Assembly (NCBI GenBank): GCA_020848545.1
Contig: JADLHZ010000025.1
Location: 62,001-126,000, forward strand
Origin: Deltaproteobacteria bacterium
GTDB lineage: Bacteria > Myxococcota > JADLHZ01
Reading direction: 5' to 3'
DNA length: 64,000 bases
In this document: piece by piece, positions 8,279 through 17,336 of the stretch
Position numbering within the stretch: the first letter of the stretch is position 1
How the letters are laid out: the number at the start of each line of letters is the position of its first letter
Notes under the pieces: model-generated
The model's database searches: none
The model's input: only the letters and a program-made list of their open reading frames with translations
What the model was told of the DNA's origin: nothing
Translations under genes and position numbers: made by a program

Positions 8279-8901
8279 GCGGCCTCCACGAGCCCGCGCT
8301 GCGTGAGGTAGCCCTTCAACGCGTCGCGGATGCGCTCTTCCACCTTGCGCGCTTGCTTGCGCGACATGCCGAGCTTCTCGCCGGCGTCGGTCTGCGACTG
8401 CCGCTCGACGAAGCGCAGCTCGACGTAGCGGCGATCGCCGTCCGGGAGCGCTTGGATGAACTGCTTCGTCGCCGCGGCGGCCGCTTGCCACTCGGGATCG
8501 CGATCGAGATCGTCGCCGAGGCCGTGATCTTGCGTGAGCTCGTTCATCGAGATGGCGGCGTCGTCTTGCCGGCCGAGCACGTGGCGATCGGTCTTCCTCG
8601 CGCGATCGATCAGGAGGTTCTTGGCGATGCGCAGAAGATACGGGCGGTAGAGCTTCAAGCCGTCGTAGGCCAGGCGGGCCGGCTCGGCGAAGGCGCGCAG
8701 GAAGACTTCCTGCACGTGCTCTCGGTGCTCGGCGATCGCTTGCACGCCGGGCACGCTCACGGCCTTCTCAGCGATGTAGAACCCCCGGCGCACGAGCGCG
8801 TCGACCTCTCTGACGTAGTGGCGATAGACGTCCGTCAATGCCGCGCGATCGCCGCGTCGAAACGCGTCGAGCAGCGCGCGATTGCCGTCGAAGATCGTCA
8901 T
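8275..8901 (-). CDS. RNA polymerase sigma factor, ECF-like sigma-70 family
   Basis: Sigma factor of 208 aa heading the caspase operon. Region 2 is recognisable at residues of about 10-100 ('HVQEVFLRAFAEPARL', 'LRIAKNLLIDRARKTD'). Region 4 helix-turn-helix is at about 150-200 ('LPDGDRRYVELRFVERQSQ', then 'DAGEKLGMSRKQARKVEERI'). The two-region architecture and size fit the ECF group, though region 2 has an insert (residues of about 45-60) not typical of it. The gene overlaps the lipoprotein start by 4 bases, so the sigma factor is translationally tied to the envelope genes. Autoregulation is likely for such loci but not demonstrated by sequence. Confidence 0.88.
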   Translation of the reverse strand: MTIFDGNRALLDAFRRGDRAALTDVYRHYVREVDALVRRGFYIAEKAVSVPGVQAIAEHREHVQEVFLRAFAEPARLAYDGLKLYRPYLLRIAKNLLIDRARKTDRHVLGRQDDAAISMNELTQDHGLGDDLDRDPEWQAAAAATKQFIQALPDGDRRYVELRFVERQSQTDAGEKLGMSRKQARKVEERIRDALKGYLTQRGLVEAA

Positions 8902-8954
8902 CTATGTTCCCAAACGACTGGGCGGCATCGGTTTTTGCGCGAAAAAAAGCAACG

Positions 8955-8980
8955 AAAAAAAGGTCCCTGGGACCATTTTT
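8955..8980. repeat. A/T-flanked palindrome GGTCCCTGGGACC
   Basis: A perfect 13-base palindrome (8962-8974) flanked on the left by seven A and on the right by A then five T. It lies in the 115-base divergent region between the sigma factor and the Crp-family gene. The same core with a different central base occurs at 41341-41353. It could form a terminator or attenuator hairpin in the Crp leader, serve as an operator, or be a dispersed repeat. Confidence 0.6.
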
Positions 8981-9016
8981 GGGGCCAAGATCGCGCCGCC
9001 GCGTACCCCGCTCGCC

Positions 9017-9697
9017 ATGATGCAACTACGAACGTCCGAGAGTGCCCAGTCGTTGCCGATCTCCCTGCTGCCCTGCGCCCGCCCGGGCCCGGGCCCGGCG
9101 CTGCGCCTGACGTCTGCGGATGCCGACGAGCGCAGCGAAAGCCACCCGGCCCGCAGCGTGATCTTCGACGGCGAGGACCGCCCGCAGCCGATGAGCGTCA
9201 CCCGCGGCTTGGTCGAAGTGCGGCTCCTGCGCTCGGACGGGGCGACACCGTTGCTCCGCCTATGCCCGCCGGGTCGCTGGATCCTGCCGGTGCCCGTACA
9301 GAACGTCTTCGCCGTGGCGCGGGTGCCGTCGGAGATTCGTGTGCTGTCGACGCGCGAGCAGGCCGAGAACGACTCGCACGAGCAGTGCTCGCTCTTTGCC
9401 TTCGACGTGGCGCAGATGACCGAGGTGCATACGGAGTCTGCGGGCCTCGCGAAGTTGGCGAAGCTGCTCCTGCTCTACGCGTCGGCGTTCGGGCAGACGA
9501 GAGGGAAGTTCACGACGGTGCTGCCGTTGACGACGATCGACCTGGCGACGGCGCTCGGCATCGAGCTGCGGACGGTGAGCCGATGCCTGTCGACGCTGCG
9601 GGCGCGGCGGTTGGTCAAGCGGGAGGGGCAAGGGCTGCTGAGTTTGCAGGATCTCGAGGGGTTGGCGGCGCTGTGTCACTTGGGGATGAAGGATTGA
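9017..9697 (+). CDS. Crp/Fnr-family transcriptional regulator
   Basis: Regulator of 226 aa. The C-terminal third carries the Crp-type winged helix-turn-helix ('TTIDLATALGIELRTVSRCL', 'RARRLVKREGQGLLSL'). The N-terminal region is shorter and more divergent than a typical cyclic-nucleotide domain but keeps its beta-strand pattern ('DRPQPMSVTRGLVEVRLL', 'LLRLCPPGRWILP'). No FNR-type N-terminal cysteine cluster is seen. The open frame extends upstream to 8882, but that would cross the A-tract palindrome; two adjacent ATGs at 9017 and 9020 are more natural. It is divergent from the sigma/caspase operon and could control it; that is inference. Confidence 0.82.
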   Translation: MMQLRTSESAQSLPISLLPCARPGPGPALRLTSADADERSESHPARSVIFDGEDRPQPMSVTRGLVEVRLLRSDGATPLLRLCPPGRWILPVPVQNVFAVARVPSEIRVLSTREQAENDSHEQCSLFAFDVAQMTEVHTESAGLAKLAKLLLLYASAFGQTRGKFTTVLPLTTIDLATALGIELRTVSRCLSTLRARRLVKREGQGLLSLQDLEGLAALCHLGMKD

Positions 9698-9723
9698 GTG
9701 CGAGGCGAAGGCTGAGTGCGAGG

Positions 9724-11136
9724 CTACGCGCCCGCCATTGCCGCGCCGAGCTTTTCGTCGGTCCACTCCCCGATCGCCAGCGCCTCGCCGATCTTCCCGC
9801 GGTACATCACGGCCATCCGATCCGACAGCGCCCGCAATTCGTCGGTGTCGCTCGAGATGACGACCACGCTCGCGCCGGCGTCGGCCAACGCGGCGAGCGC
9901 AGACCAGATGCGATCGCGCGCGAGAAAGTCGATGCCGCGCGTGGGTTGATTCGCGACGATGAGCGACGCGGCGCCGCCGAGCTCGCGCGCGAACATGATC
10001 TTCTGCTGATTGCCGCCGGAGAAGCTCTCGATCGCGAGATCGGGATCCAGCGGGCGCACGTCGAAGCGCTCCATCGCTTCACGGATGGCGGCGTCGCTCG
10101 TCACATGGCCGAGGCGCGCGTTCTCGCCGGCGCTCATGTGCGGCAAGACGGCGTCGATGTGGCGGTCGCTGGCGATCGCGCGCACGCCGAGCGCGCGAAG
10201 CTTCGCGGGCGACGCCGGCGCCGGCTTTCCGTCGAGCGAGAGCGTGCCGCGCGCCGGCGCGTCGAGCCCGACGATCACGCGAAAGAGCGCCTCTTGGCCG
10301 TTGCCCTCGACGCCGGCGACGCCCATGATCTCGCCGCGCCGAACCGTGAGGGACGCGTCGCTCAGCTCGCCCGTGCCGACGCCGGCGAGCTGCACGCGCA
10401 CTTCAGCGCTCGGTGCGCTCGCCCGTGGCACGCGCGGCGCCAGGGCCTTTTCGCCGTTGCCGCCGCCGCCGACCATGGCGTCTGCCAGCGCGGGCAAGGC
10501 GGCGAGCGTGGGCGCTTGGTCGGCGACGATGCGCCCTTTGTGCAGCACGACCGCGCGCGAGCAGACCCGCGCGATCTCCTTCAGCTTGTGCGTCACGAGC
10601 ACGATCGCGATGCCGCGCGACTTCAGCGTTTGCAGCAGCTCCAAGAACGCGTCGGTGTCTTGCGGGCCGAGCACCGCGGTCGGCTCGTCCAATAACAAGA
10701 GCTCCGTCTCCGTGCGCAGCGCTTTCAGGAGCTCGACGCGTTGCTTCTGGCCCACGGAGAGATCTTCGACGACGGCCTGCGGATCGATCGTCATGCCGAG
10801 CCTCTTCGCCAAGGCGACCGTCTGCGCGGCGGCGGCGTCACGATCGAAGGACAAGCGGCGCATCGGCTCGCGCCCGAGCCACACGTTCTCGGCGACCGTG
10901 AGCGCCGGCACGAGCGAGAAATGCTGGTGCACCATGCCGAGCGACGCAGTGGTCCGCACCTCGCCGCCGTCCGGGCGCTCGAGGCCCATGATGATCCGCA
11001 GCAGCGTCGTCTTGCCGGCGCCGTTCTCGCCGCAGAGGCCGACGCACTCGCCGGCCGCGACCGAGAAGGTGACGTCCTCGAGGACCGGCCGCCCGCCGAA
11101 GGCCTTCTTCACGTGCGCGAGCGCAAGGCTAGTCAT
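9724..11136 (-). CDS. ABC importer ATPase with two nucleotide-binding domains (RbsA/NupO type)
   Basis: Double-domain ABC ATPase of 470 aa, as used with BMP-family binding proteins for nucleosides or with sugar importers. Domain 1 has Walker A 'GENGAGKTT' near residues 36-44, signature 'LSVGQKQRVE' and Walker B 'LLLLDEPTAVL'. Domain 2 has a degenerate Walker A 'GVEGNGQE', signature 'FSGGNQQKIM' and 'LIVANQPTRGID', the expected asymmetric pattern. ATG 11136 overlaps the end of the upstream BMP gene by 8 bases. The cognate membrane permeases, normally next in such operons, are absent; the next gene is the convergent Crp regulator. Confidence 0.9.
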   Translation of the reverse strand: MTSLALAHVKKAFGGRPVLEDVTFSVAAGECVGLCGENGAGKTTLLRIIMGLERPDGGEVRTTASLGMVHQHFSLVPALTVAENVWLGREPMRRLSFDRDAAAAQTVALAKRLGMTIDPQAVVEDLSVGQKQRVELLKALRTETELLLLDEPTAVLGPQDTDAFLELLQTLKSRGIAIVLVTHKLKEIARVCSRAVVLHKGRIVADQAPTLAALPALADAMVGGGGNGEKALAPRVPRASAPSAEVRVQLAGVGTGELSDASLTVRRGEIMGVAGVEGNGQEALFRVIVGLDAPARGTLSLDGKPAPASPAKLRALGVRAIASDRHIDAVLPHMSAGENARLGHVTSDAAIREAMERFDVRPLDPDLAIESFSGGNQQKIMFARELGGAASLIVANQPTRGIDFLARDRIWSALAALADAGASVVVISSDTDELRALSDRMAVMYRGKIGEALAIGEWTDEKLGAAMAGA

Positions 11137-12148
11137 GGCTCGGCACCTCGATCGCGCCGTCGACGATCTTCCTCCGATACGCGTCGAGCACGGCGACGCG
11201 CTCCTCGGTGAAGAACTTCGCGTTCGTGGCATTCCGCGCGAGCTCGAGGCCGTCCTCCTTCAAGCCGAGGCTGACGACGCCGCCTTTGAACGCGCGGCTC
11301 TTCGCCCGCGCGATCGCGTCGAAGACGGCGGTGTCGATGCGCTTCACCATGCTCGTCGCGACGACCTCGGGCGCTTCGCTCGTTTGATCCGCGTCGACGC
11401 CGATCGCCAGGCGCTTCTGCTCGCGCGCCGCTTGAAACACGCCGAGCCCAGTCGAGCCCGCCGCGTGAAAGATGATGTCGGCGCCGCTCTGATATTGGCT
11501 GAGCGCCATCTCGCGGCCCTTTCCCGGATCTTTGAACGCGTGCGGCGTGGCGCCGGCGAAGAGCACGTCGACGCGGCAATCGGCGCACTGAGCCATGACG
11601 CCGGCGCGGTAACCGGCCGAGAACTTGTGAATCAGCGGGATGTCCATGCCGCCGACGAAGCCGACGTGCTTCGTCTGCGAGACGAGCGCGGCAAAGACGC
11701 CGGCGAGGAAGGAGCCTTGTTCCTCCTTGAACTTCAGGCCGAGCACGTTCGCTGGCAGCGCTTGGCCGTCGCGCACCGCCATGTCGAGGCAAACGAACGC
11801 GACCTTCGGATAATCGCCGGCGACCTGCAGCACGTCGTCGGTGAAGATGAAGCCGACGCCGATCACCATCCCGGCGCCGGACGCGGCGAGCATGCGCAGC
11901 GCCGCCGCGCGATCGCTGCCGTCGCCGGGCTCGATCGTGGTCGTGCCTATTTGCAGCTCCTTCTTCGCGCGCATGAGGCCGAGGTACGCGCTGTCGTTGA
12001 ACGACTTGTCGCCGAGCCCGCCGACGTCGAACACGAGGCCGACCGAGAACTCGGCCTGCGCACCCTCGTTGCTGGACGGCATGCGCCAGACCAAGGTGAT
12101 CGCGAAGAGCACGAGCAAAACGGCTGCGGACTTCGCCGCAGCGCTCAT
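11129..12148 (-). CDS. BMP-family (PnrA/Med-like) substrate-binding protein
   Basis: Periplasmic binding protein of 339 aa anchored or secreted by an N-terminal hydrophobic segment (AAVLLVLFAITLVW). There is no lipobox cysteine, so it is likely membrane-anchored or cleaved. The start of the mature protein, 'FSVGLVFDVGGLGDKSFND', is the hallmark BMP motif, and the rest keeps the family pattern ('GVGFIFTDDVLQVAGDYP', 'VGFVGGMDIPLI', 'HAAGSTGLGVFQAA'). Known members bind purine nucleosides. The start overlaps the ABC-2 permease stop by 4 bases and the stop overlaps the ATPase start, so the importer parts are translated in one chain with an exporter. Confidence 0.9.
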   Translation of the reverse strand: MSAAAKSAAVLLVLFAITLVWRMPSSNEGAQAEFSVGLVFDVGGLGDKSFNDSAYLGLMRAKKELQIGTTTIEPGDGSDRAAALRMLAASGAGMVIGVGFIFTDDVLQVAGDYPKVAFVCLDMAVRDGQALPANVLGLKFKEEQGSFLAGVFAALVSQTKHVGFVGGMDIPLIHKFSAGYRAGVMAQCADCRVDVLFAGATPHAFKDPGKGREMALSQYQSGADIIFHAAGSTGLGVFQAAREQKRLAIGVDADQTSEAPEVVATSMVKRIDTAVFDAIARAKSRAFKGGVVSLGLKEDGLELARNATNAKFFTEERVAVLDAYRRKIVDGAIEVPSHD

Positions 12149-13317
12149 CGCGAGGTCGGCTGCCGGCGGAGCAGCAAGACCGAAAGGCCGAAGGTCAGGA
12201 CCGCGAACGCGAACATCGCCAAGAGATCGAAGCCGACGTCGCTGAACGTCGCTTGCCGCAAGAGCGCTGCGCGGAACGAGCGGCAGAAGTAGGTCAACGG
12301 AAAGAGATAGGCGATCGGCCGCACGTTCCCGGGGAGCGTCTCGAGCGGTGCGAACGCGCCCGAGAGGACGAACACCGGCATCGTGTAGAAGATCGCGAGC
12401 TGCACCGCCTGCGCCTGGTTCTTCGAGACGACGCTAATCAATTGGCCGATGCCGAGCGAGCCGAGCACGAACACGACGACGAGCGCCGTCACGACGCCAT
12501 AGTGGCCGGACAGGCTGACGCCGAAGAGCACGCGCGCGACGATCATCACGTTCACCGTGTCGATCAACGAGAGGATGAAGTAGGGGACGAGCTTGCCGAT
12601 GAAGATCTCGGCGCCCTTCAGCGGCGTGACCGAGAGCTGCTCGAAGGTGCCGCGCTCGCGCTCTCTGGCGATCGACGTCGCCATCACGATGACCGTCAGC
12701 AGCTGCAGGATCAGGCCGATGACGCCGGGCATCGTGAAGTTCTGCGCTTTGAGCTCCGGGTTGTAACGGACGTCGATCTTCAAATCGACCGGCGCCACCC
12801 GCAGCTTCGCCTGTTGCTCGCTTTTGACGATGCCTTCGTAGAGCAAGAAGCCGGCCGCGAGCTTCATGTTGTGCCGCACGGCGACGCCGCCGAGCTCGCG
12901 CAAGACCGCGGGCGCGGCGAAGGTGTCGCTGCCGTCGACGATCGCTTTGACTTCGCCGCCGGCGCCGTCCATGAGGTTCGTCGTCAGATCCTTCGGCAAG
13001 ACGACGATCGCTTTGATCTTGTCCCGATCGAGATCCTCTTCGGCTTGCGTCAAGTCGGCCTCGGTGGCGTTCGCTTTGATCTCGAGCGCGAAGGTCTCGG
13101 CGGCGCCGATGTCCTTCAAGTACTCCTCGGCGATCTTGCCGTGGTCGAGATCGACGACACGCATCTTGATGCCGGTGACCTTGCTGTTGCCGACCGCCGA
13201 CGCGAAGACCACCGTGAGCACCGTCGGCATCAAGAGCAAGAACACGAGCGTCCGCCGATCGCGGATCATGTGCAGGAACTCTTTGACCGACAGATGGTAG
13301 ACGTTGCGCAGCCTCAT
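12145..13317 (-). CDS. ABC-2 type transporter permease
   Basis: Exporter permease of 390 aa of the YhhJ/YbhR type. It has one membrane helix at about residues 25-45, a long extracytoplasmic region of about 130-150 residues, then five or six helices in the C-terminal half. The conserved stretches 'ATSIARERERGTFEQLSVTP' and 'LSGAFAPLETLPG' are family hallmarks. ATG 13317 overlaps the stop of the partner ATPase. The substrate is unknown; homologues export drugs or hydrophobic compounds. Confidence 0.9.
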   Translation of the reverse strand: MRLRNVYHLSVKEFLHMIRDRRTLVFLLLMPTVLTVVFASAVGNSKVTGIKMRVVDLDHGKIAEEYLKDIGAAETFALEIKANATEADLTQAEEDLDRDKIKAIVVLPKDLTTNLMDGAGGEVKAIVDGSDTFAAPAVLRELGGVAVRHNMKLAAGFLLYEGIVKSEQQAKLRVAPVDLKIDVRYNPELKAQNFTMPGVIGLILQLLTVIVMATSIARERERGTFEQLSVTPLKGAEIFIGKLVPYFILSLIDTVNVMIVARVLFGVSLSGHYGVVTALVVVFVLGSLGIGQLISVVSKNQAQAVQLAIFYTMPVFVLSGAFAPLETLPGNVRPIAYLFPLTYFCRSFRAALLRQATFSDVGFDLLAMFAFAVLTFGLSVLLLRRQPTSR

Positions 13318-14282
13318 GACGCCTCGGCCTGCGCTTCGGCGGACGTCGCCGCGCTCGAGCGCTCGTACGCCATGAACAGATCTTCGAGCGTGGGCTCGAC
13401 CGCGTAGACGCGATCGATCTTCACGCTGGCTTTCTCCGCGGCTCGGCGCAACGCGCCTTCGACGGCCTGCGGCGTGCTCGCTTCGCGCATGAACACGCGC
13501 AGCTCGTAGCCGTAGATCGTCACGTCCGACACCTGCGGCAGCGTCTTCAGCGCGCGCATTGCGACGACCGACTGCTCGCTGTAGACGCCGATGATCTTGC
13601 CGCGCAGCGTTTGCCGGAGCGCGTGCGGTGCGCCTTTGTCGATGAGCTCGCCGCCGAGCATGAAGCCGACGGTGTGGCAGCGCTCGGCTTCGTCCAGGTA
13701 GTGTGTCGTCACGAACAAGCTCGTGCCTTCTTGGCAGAGGTCGTAGAGCAGGTCCCAGAGCTTCTGGCGCTGCGCCGGATCGACGCCGGCGGTCGGCTCG
13801 TCGAGGAACACGAGCTGCGGCTTGTGGACGAGCGCGCAGGCAAGGGCGAGGCGCTGCTTCAAGCCGCCGGAGAGGCGCCCGGCCTGCTCCTTCCTCTTGT
13901 GCATGATATCGACGCGCTCGAAGAGCTCCTTCAAGCGCTGATCGGCTTCCTTGCCGAAGATCCCGTACACGCCGGCGAAGAAGCGGAAGTTCTCGTCGGC
14001 GGTGAGGTCCGGATAGAGCGAGAAGTGCTGCGCCATGTAGCCGGTCGCGCGCTTGATCTCGTCGCGCTGCGTGCGGATGTCGTAGCCGACGACGGTGCCT
14101 TTGCCGTCGCTCGGGGCGATGAGGCCGCAGAGCATCTTGATCGTCGTGGTCTTGCCGGCGCCGTTCGGGCCTAGGAAGCCGAAGATCTCGCCACGCTTGA
14201 CCGTCAGCGTCAGGTTCTTCACCGCCTCGAGGGTGCCAAAGCGCCGGCTGAGCGCTTCGGTCGAGATCACATCGTCGGCCAT
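13314..14282 (-). CDS. ABC-2 type transporter ATPase
   Basis: Cytoplasmic ATPase of 322 aa. It has Walker A 'GPNGAGKTTT' near residues 38-47, Q-loop 'YMAQHFSLY', signature 'LSGGLKQRLA', Walker B 'LVFLDEPTAGVDP' and switch His in 'FVTTHYLDEAE'. The C-terminal extension of about 90 residues ends in 'EPTLEDLFMAYER', typical of exporter ATPases. It is the promoter-proximal gene of a four-gene chain in which all junctions overlap. The 68 bases to the divergent lipoprotein gene hold its promoter, which I could not define. Confidence 0.92.
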   Translation of the reverse strand: MADDVISTEALSRRFGTLEAVKNLTLTVKRGEIFGFLGPNGAGKTTTIKMLCGLIAPSDGKGTVVGYDIRTQRDEIKRATGYMAQHFSLYPDLTADENFRFFAGVYGIFGKEADQRLKELFERVDIMHKRKEQAGRLSGGLKQRLALACALVHKPQLVFLDEPTAGVDPAQRQKLWDLLYDLCQEGTSLFVTTHYLDEAERCHTVGFMLGGELIDKGAPHALRQTLRGKIIGVYSEQSVVAMRALKTLPQVSDVTIYGYELRVFMREASTPQAVEGALRRAAEKASVKIDRVYAVEPTLEDLFMAYERSSAATSAEAQAEAS

Positions 14283-14336
14283 GCCGCGAGCGTGATGCCC
14301 ACAGAAGAAAGGGCGGGGTCAAGGTCGCGGGCGGCG

Positions 14337-14342
14337 TATACT
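14337..14342 (+). promoter_or_regulatory. -10 element TATACT, near-leaderless promoter
   Basis: TATACT ends 8 bases before the ATG at 14351, with no Shine-Dalgarno sequence between. A transcript starting at the usual +1 would begin at or within a few bases of the start codon. Confidence 0.6.
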
Positions 14343-14350
14343 TTCTACCG

Positions 14351-17293
14351 ATGCGTTCGGCGGCTCTCGGTGCGCTCTTGCTCAGCGCTTGCGTGGTCGA
14401 TCTCGAGGTCGACGACGGCGCCGAGATCGTTTGTCACGAGGCGAACGATTGTCGTGCGCCGCTGCATTGCGAGCTCGCGATCGAGCGCTGTGTCGGCGCC
14501 GGCTACGTGCCACGTGAGCCCGCTCGGCCCGTTGTTGCGTTCATCACGCCGGAGAACGGCGCCATGGCGATCACGCGCACGCCGGTGTTCATCGTCGTAT
14601 TCACGCTGCCGGTGGAGCGGGCGTCGCTCGAAGCGCACGTCACCCTCGCGGCAGGTGAGGACTTGGTCCCTCTGCGTATCGACGCGACGGGCTCGGACAA
14701 CACCTGGGCCCTCACGCCGCCGAGCGCGCTGTCCTACGCTACGCCGTACACACTCACGATCGCGGCCGGGGTGCTGCCGACCGATCCCACCGCCGTTGAA
14801 ATGGCCGAGGACTTCGTCGCGCGTTTTACGACTGAGGCCGCGCCGGACACGACGCCTCCAGGACCCGTGAGCGCGCTGTCGCTGGCGATGTCGCCCACGT
14901 TTCGCACCTTGCGCTTCACACTCCCTGCGGACGGGGACTTCGCCGGCGTGCTCGTGTTGCGCTCGGAGAACGCCGTCGTCGCGGCGGCGCCGGCGCCCGG
15001 CGTGACCTACGCCGCTGGCGCGACCATCGGCAACGCGAAGGTCGTCGGCGCCACGCAGGACACCGCGTTCGTCGATCTCGTGGAGGGCGGCGCGTTCGCC
15101 GAGTACGCGCTCGTCGCCTTCGATCGCGCGTTGAACTACGGCGAGGCGCGGCGGCCGCCGCGGATCGCGGGCGAGTCCTTGCGCTGGTGCCCGGATCAAT
15201 CGCTGCGCTACCTCGCCGACTCGCCGGACGTCGTCGCGCAGCACGTCCACCTCGCGGCAAGCCCCGGCACCGAGCCGCTCATCGGGAACGCGCAGGCCGC
15301 GGGCGCGCTCGGCGTTGAAGCCGCCGCGTCGCTCGCCGGCTTTGCGCTCGGCCAGACGGCGTATGCGCGGGTGGCGATCAGCGGCCCGGACGGGGTGGCC
15401 TTCGGCGTCGAGGCGCCGATCGTGCTCGCGAGCGCCACGCTGGCGGCGAGCATGCAGCCGAAGCCGATCGGGCCGGGCGGCACCACGCGCTTCGTCGTCG
15501 CGCGCGGACCTTGGCCGGCGCTCGAGGCCGAAGTCGACGCATCGCCGCTGCCGAACGTGCTCGATTGGGGCAAGGGAGGTCTCATCCAGACGGAGACGCA
15601 GACGGGCGCTCAGGCCGTCGGCAGCTTCCCGCTCGCGGGCAAGTACGCGTTTCGCTTTCGGCCGGTCGACGACCACTGCCCGCCTGGCCTGTGGACCGAG
15701 AGCGATCCCGTACAGGTCGGCTCGTTCGCGTACGTCGTGCCCGGCGGAGCCGGCGACCAGAGCGGAAAGGATCCGGAGAACGCCGAGGACAGCATCGACG
15801 GCGCCTACAACCGGGTCGATCCGAACGGCGAGATCTACGTGGCTGCGGGCGTCTACGATGAGGCGTTGACGCTGGTGAAGAACGTGAGCGTCAGCGGCGG
15901 CTGGGATCTCGCGTTCACGGCGCAGGATCGCGGGCGGGTCTCGAGGATCAACGGCACCCCGTCGACGCCGCAGACCGTGAGCGGCGCGAGCGTGACGCTC
16001 GACATGTTGCACTTCGGCGTCGCTGTTCCAGCGGGCTCGCCGCCGCCGGGCAACAGCGCGCTCGCGGTGTACGCCGGCGCCACGCTCATGCTGACGCGAT
16101 CGACGATCATCTGCGGCGAGGTGCTCGCAGGCTTCGGGCTCAACTCGCTCAACACCGGCACGATCACCGCGGAGGACAACGACTTCTTCACGCCGGCGAC
16201 GACCGGTAGCTGCGTCCTCTTCCATTTCGCGGGGCAGACGCTCACGGCGAAGAACAACCGCTTCGTGACGCCGCAAGGGGCGAGCGGCATCGGCGATCAG
16301 CTGGCGCTCAACGTGCAAAGCGGCGACGCGGACGTGCTCGGCAACGAGGTCAACTTCGCTGCGTTCGCCCCCGCGCTCAACGGCTTTCGCTGCGTCGGCC
16401 CCGGCCGTTGCAAGATCGAGGACAATACGATCACGCTCGGCAACGGCGGCAGCTCGGTCGGCCTTCGCATCGGCGGCGTCAGCGTCGGGCACGTGGCGAA
16501 GAACCGCGTGTATGGCGGCTTTGGGGTCGGCGAGACGCGCGGCTTCGAGGTCGACGATACCGCGCGGCCGGCGTCGACGATCGTCGTCGAGAACAACTTC
16601 TTTCACGGCGGCGACGGCACGATCATCCGGGGCGCGATCCTCGGCGGCGGCGCCCGCGTGCGCTTCTCGCACAACGTGGTGCTTGCCGGCGGCACCGGAC
16701 CTGGCGGGGACAGCGCCGCGCTGGTCCTCAGCAACCCCGCGGCGCCGAGCGTCGCTGACAACGTCTTGTTCACCGTCGGCACGGCCGGCGTGCGCCAGTG
16801 TGTGCGCGAGCTCAGCGGCGGCGCGGCGGATCCGCTGGCGTTCGTCCACAACTTGCTCTTTGCGTGCCCGAGCGATCTCTACGTCGACGAAGATTCGCCG
16901 AGTGCCCTCGATATCGCCGGGGTCAACGCCCTGGTCGGCCAGGATCTTCCGAACGAGCCGGATCAGTGCAGCACGGCGATGCCGGTGAATTGCGAGCACC
17001 AGCGCTTCGCCGGCAACATCACGACGGCGCTGACGCCGGCCGAGGTGTTCTTCGACCTCGACGGGCCAGACAATCAGCTCAAGACCGTCAAGGACGTCGA
17101 CCTGCGGCTGTTGACGAGCGCACCCGCGACGATCCGCGGCGGCGGCAGCGATCCTTTGATGATGAGCTGCGGCACGCTCGACGCGCCGGCGCTCTGCTCG
17201 CCGAACCTCGCGGACTACGCCGGCGTCACCCGCACCTGCGGCGGCGTGGGTGTGTGCACCGCGATCGGCGCGCGTGAAGAGACGGCGCCATAA
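14351..17293 (+). CDS. Large lipoprotein with parallel beta-helix domain
   Basis: Secreted lipoprotein of 980 aa. MRSAALGALLLSAC is the lipoprotein signal. Near residues 50-165 is an SbsA-type Ig-like domain ('VVAFITPENGAMAITRTPVF'), followed by two fibronectin-like beta regions. From about residue 455 comes a DUF1565/beta-helix module ('PNGEIYVAAGVYDEALTL', 'VSVSGGWDLAFT'). Repeated right-handed beta-helix turns with Asn ladders continue to the end ('LGNEVNF', 'IEDNTITLGNGG', 'VENNFFHGG', 'VADNVLF'). Such helices often bind or cleave polysaccharide, but no lyase residues can be assigned. The gene is monocistronic, with a promoter abutting its ATG. Confidence 0.85.
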   Translation: MRSAALGALLLSACVVDLEVDDGAEIVCHEANDCRAPLHCELAIERCVGAGYVPREPARPVVAFITPENGAMAITRTPVFIVVFTLPVERASLEAHVTLAAGEDLVPLRIDATGSDNTWALTPPSALSYATPYTLTIAAGVLPTDPTAVEMAEDFVARFTTEAAPDTTPPGPVSALSLAMSPTFRTLRFTLPADGDFAGVLVLRSENAVVAAAPAPGVTYAAGATIGNAKVVGATQDTAFVDLVEGGAFAEYALVAFDRALNYGEARRPPRIAGESLRWCPDQSLRYLADSPDVVAQHVHLAASPGTEPLIGNAQAAGALGVEAAASLAGFALGQTAYARVAISGPDGVAFGVEAPIVLASATLAASMQPKPIGPGGTTRFVVARGPWPALEAEVDASPLPNVLDWGKGGLIQTETQTGAQAVGSFPLAGKYAFRFRPVDDHCPPGLWTESDPVQVGSFAYVVPGGAGDQSGKDPENAEDSIDGAYNRVDPNGEIYVAAGVYDEALTLVKNVSVSGGWDLAFTAQDRGRVSRINGTPSTPQTVSGASVTLDMLHFGVAVPAGSPPPGNSALAVYAGATLMLTRSTIICGEVLAGFGLNSLNTGTITAEDNDFFTPATTGSCVLFHFAGQTLTAKNNRFVTPQGASGIGDQLALNVQSGDADVLGNEVNFAAFAPALNGFRCVGPGRCKIEDNTITLGNGGSSVGLRIGGVSVGHVAKNRVYGGFGVGETRGFEVDDTARPASTIVVENNFFHGGDGTIIRGAILGGGARVRFSHNVVLAGGTGPGGDSAALVLSNPAAPSVADNVLFTVGTAGVRQCVRELSGGAADPLAFVHNLLFACPSDLYVDEDSPSALDIAGVNALVGQDLPNEPDQCSTAMPVNCEHQRFAGNITTALTPAEVFFDLDGPDNQLKTVKDVDLRLLTSAPATIRGGGSDPLMMSCGTLDAPALCSPNLADYAGVTRTCGGVGVCTAIGAREETAP

Positions 17294-17336
17294 ACGTCAC
17301 AGTTCACACGCGGCGCCGATCGTGGTTTAGCGAGGC

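Noticed and set aside
8353-10695. A 780-codon plus-strand open frame spanning sigma factor, Crp gene and ABC ATPase
   Set aside because: Covers three genes with clear domains on other frames and has no recognisable motif itself.
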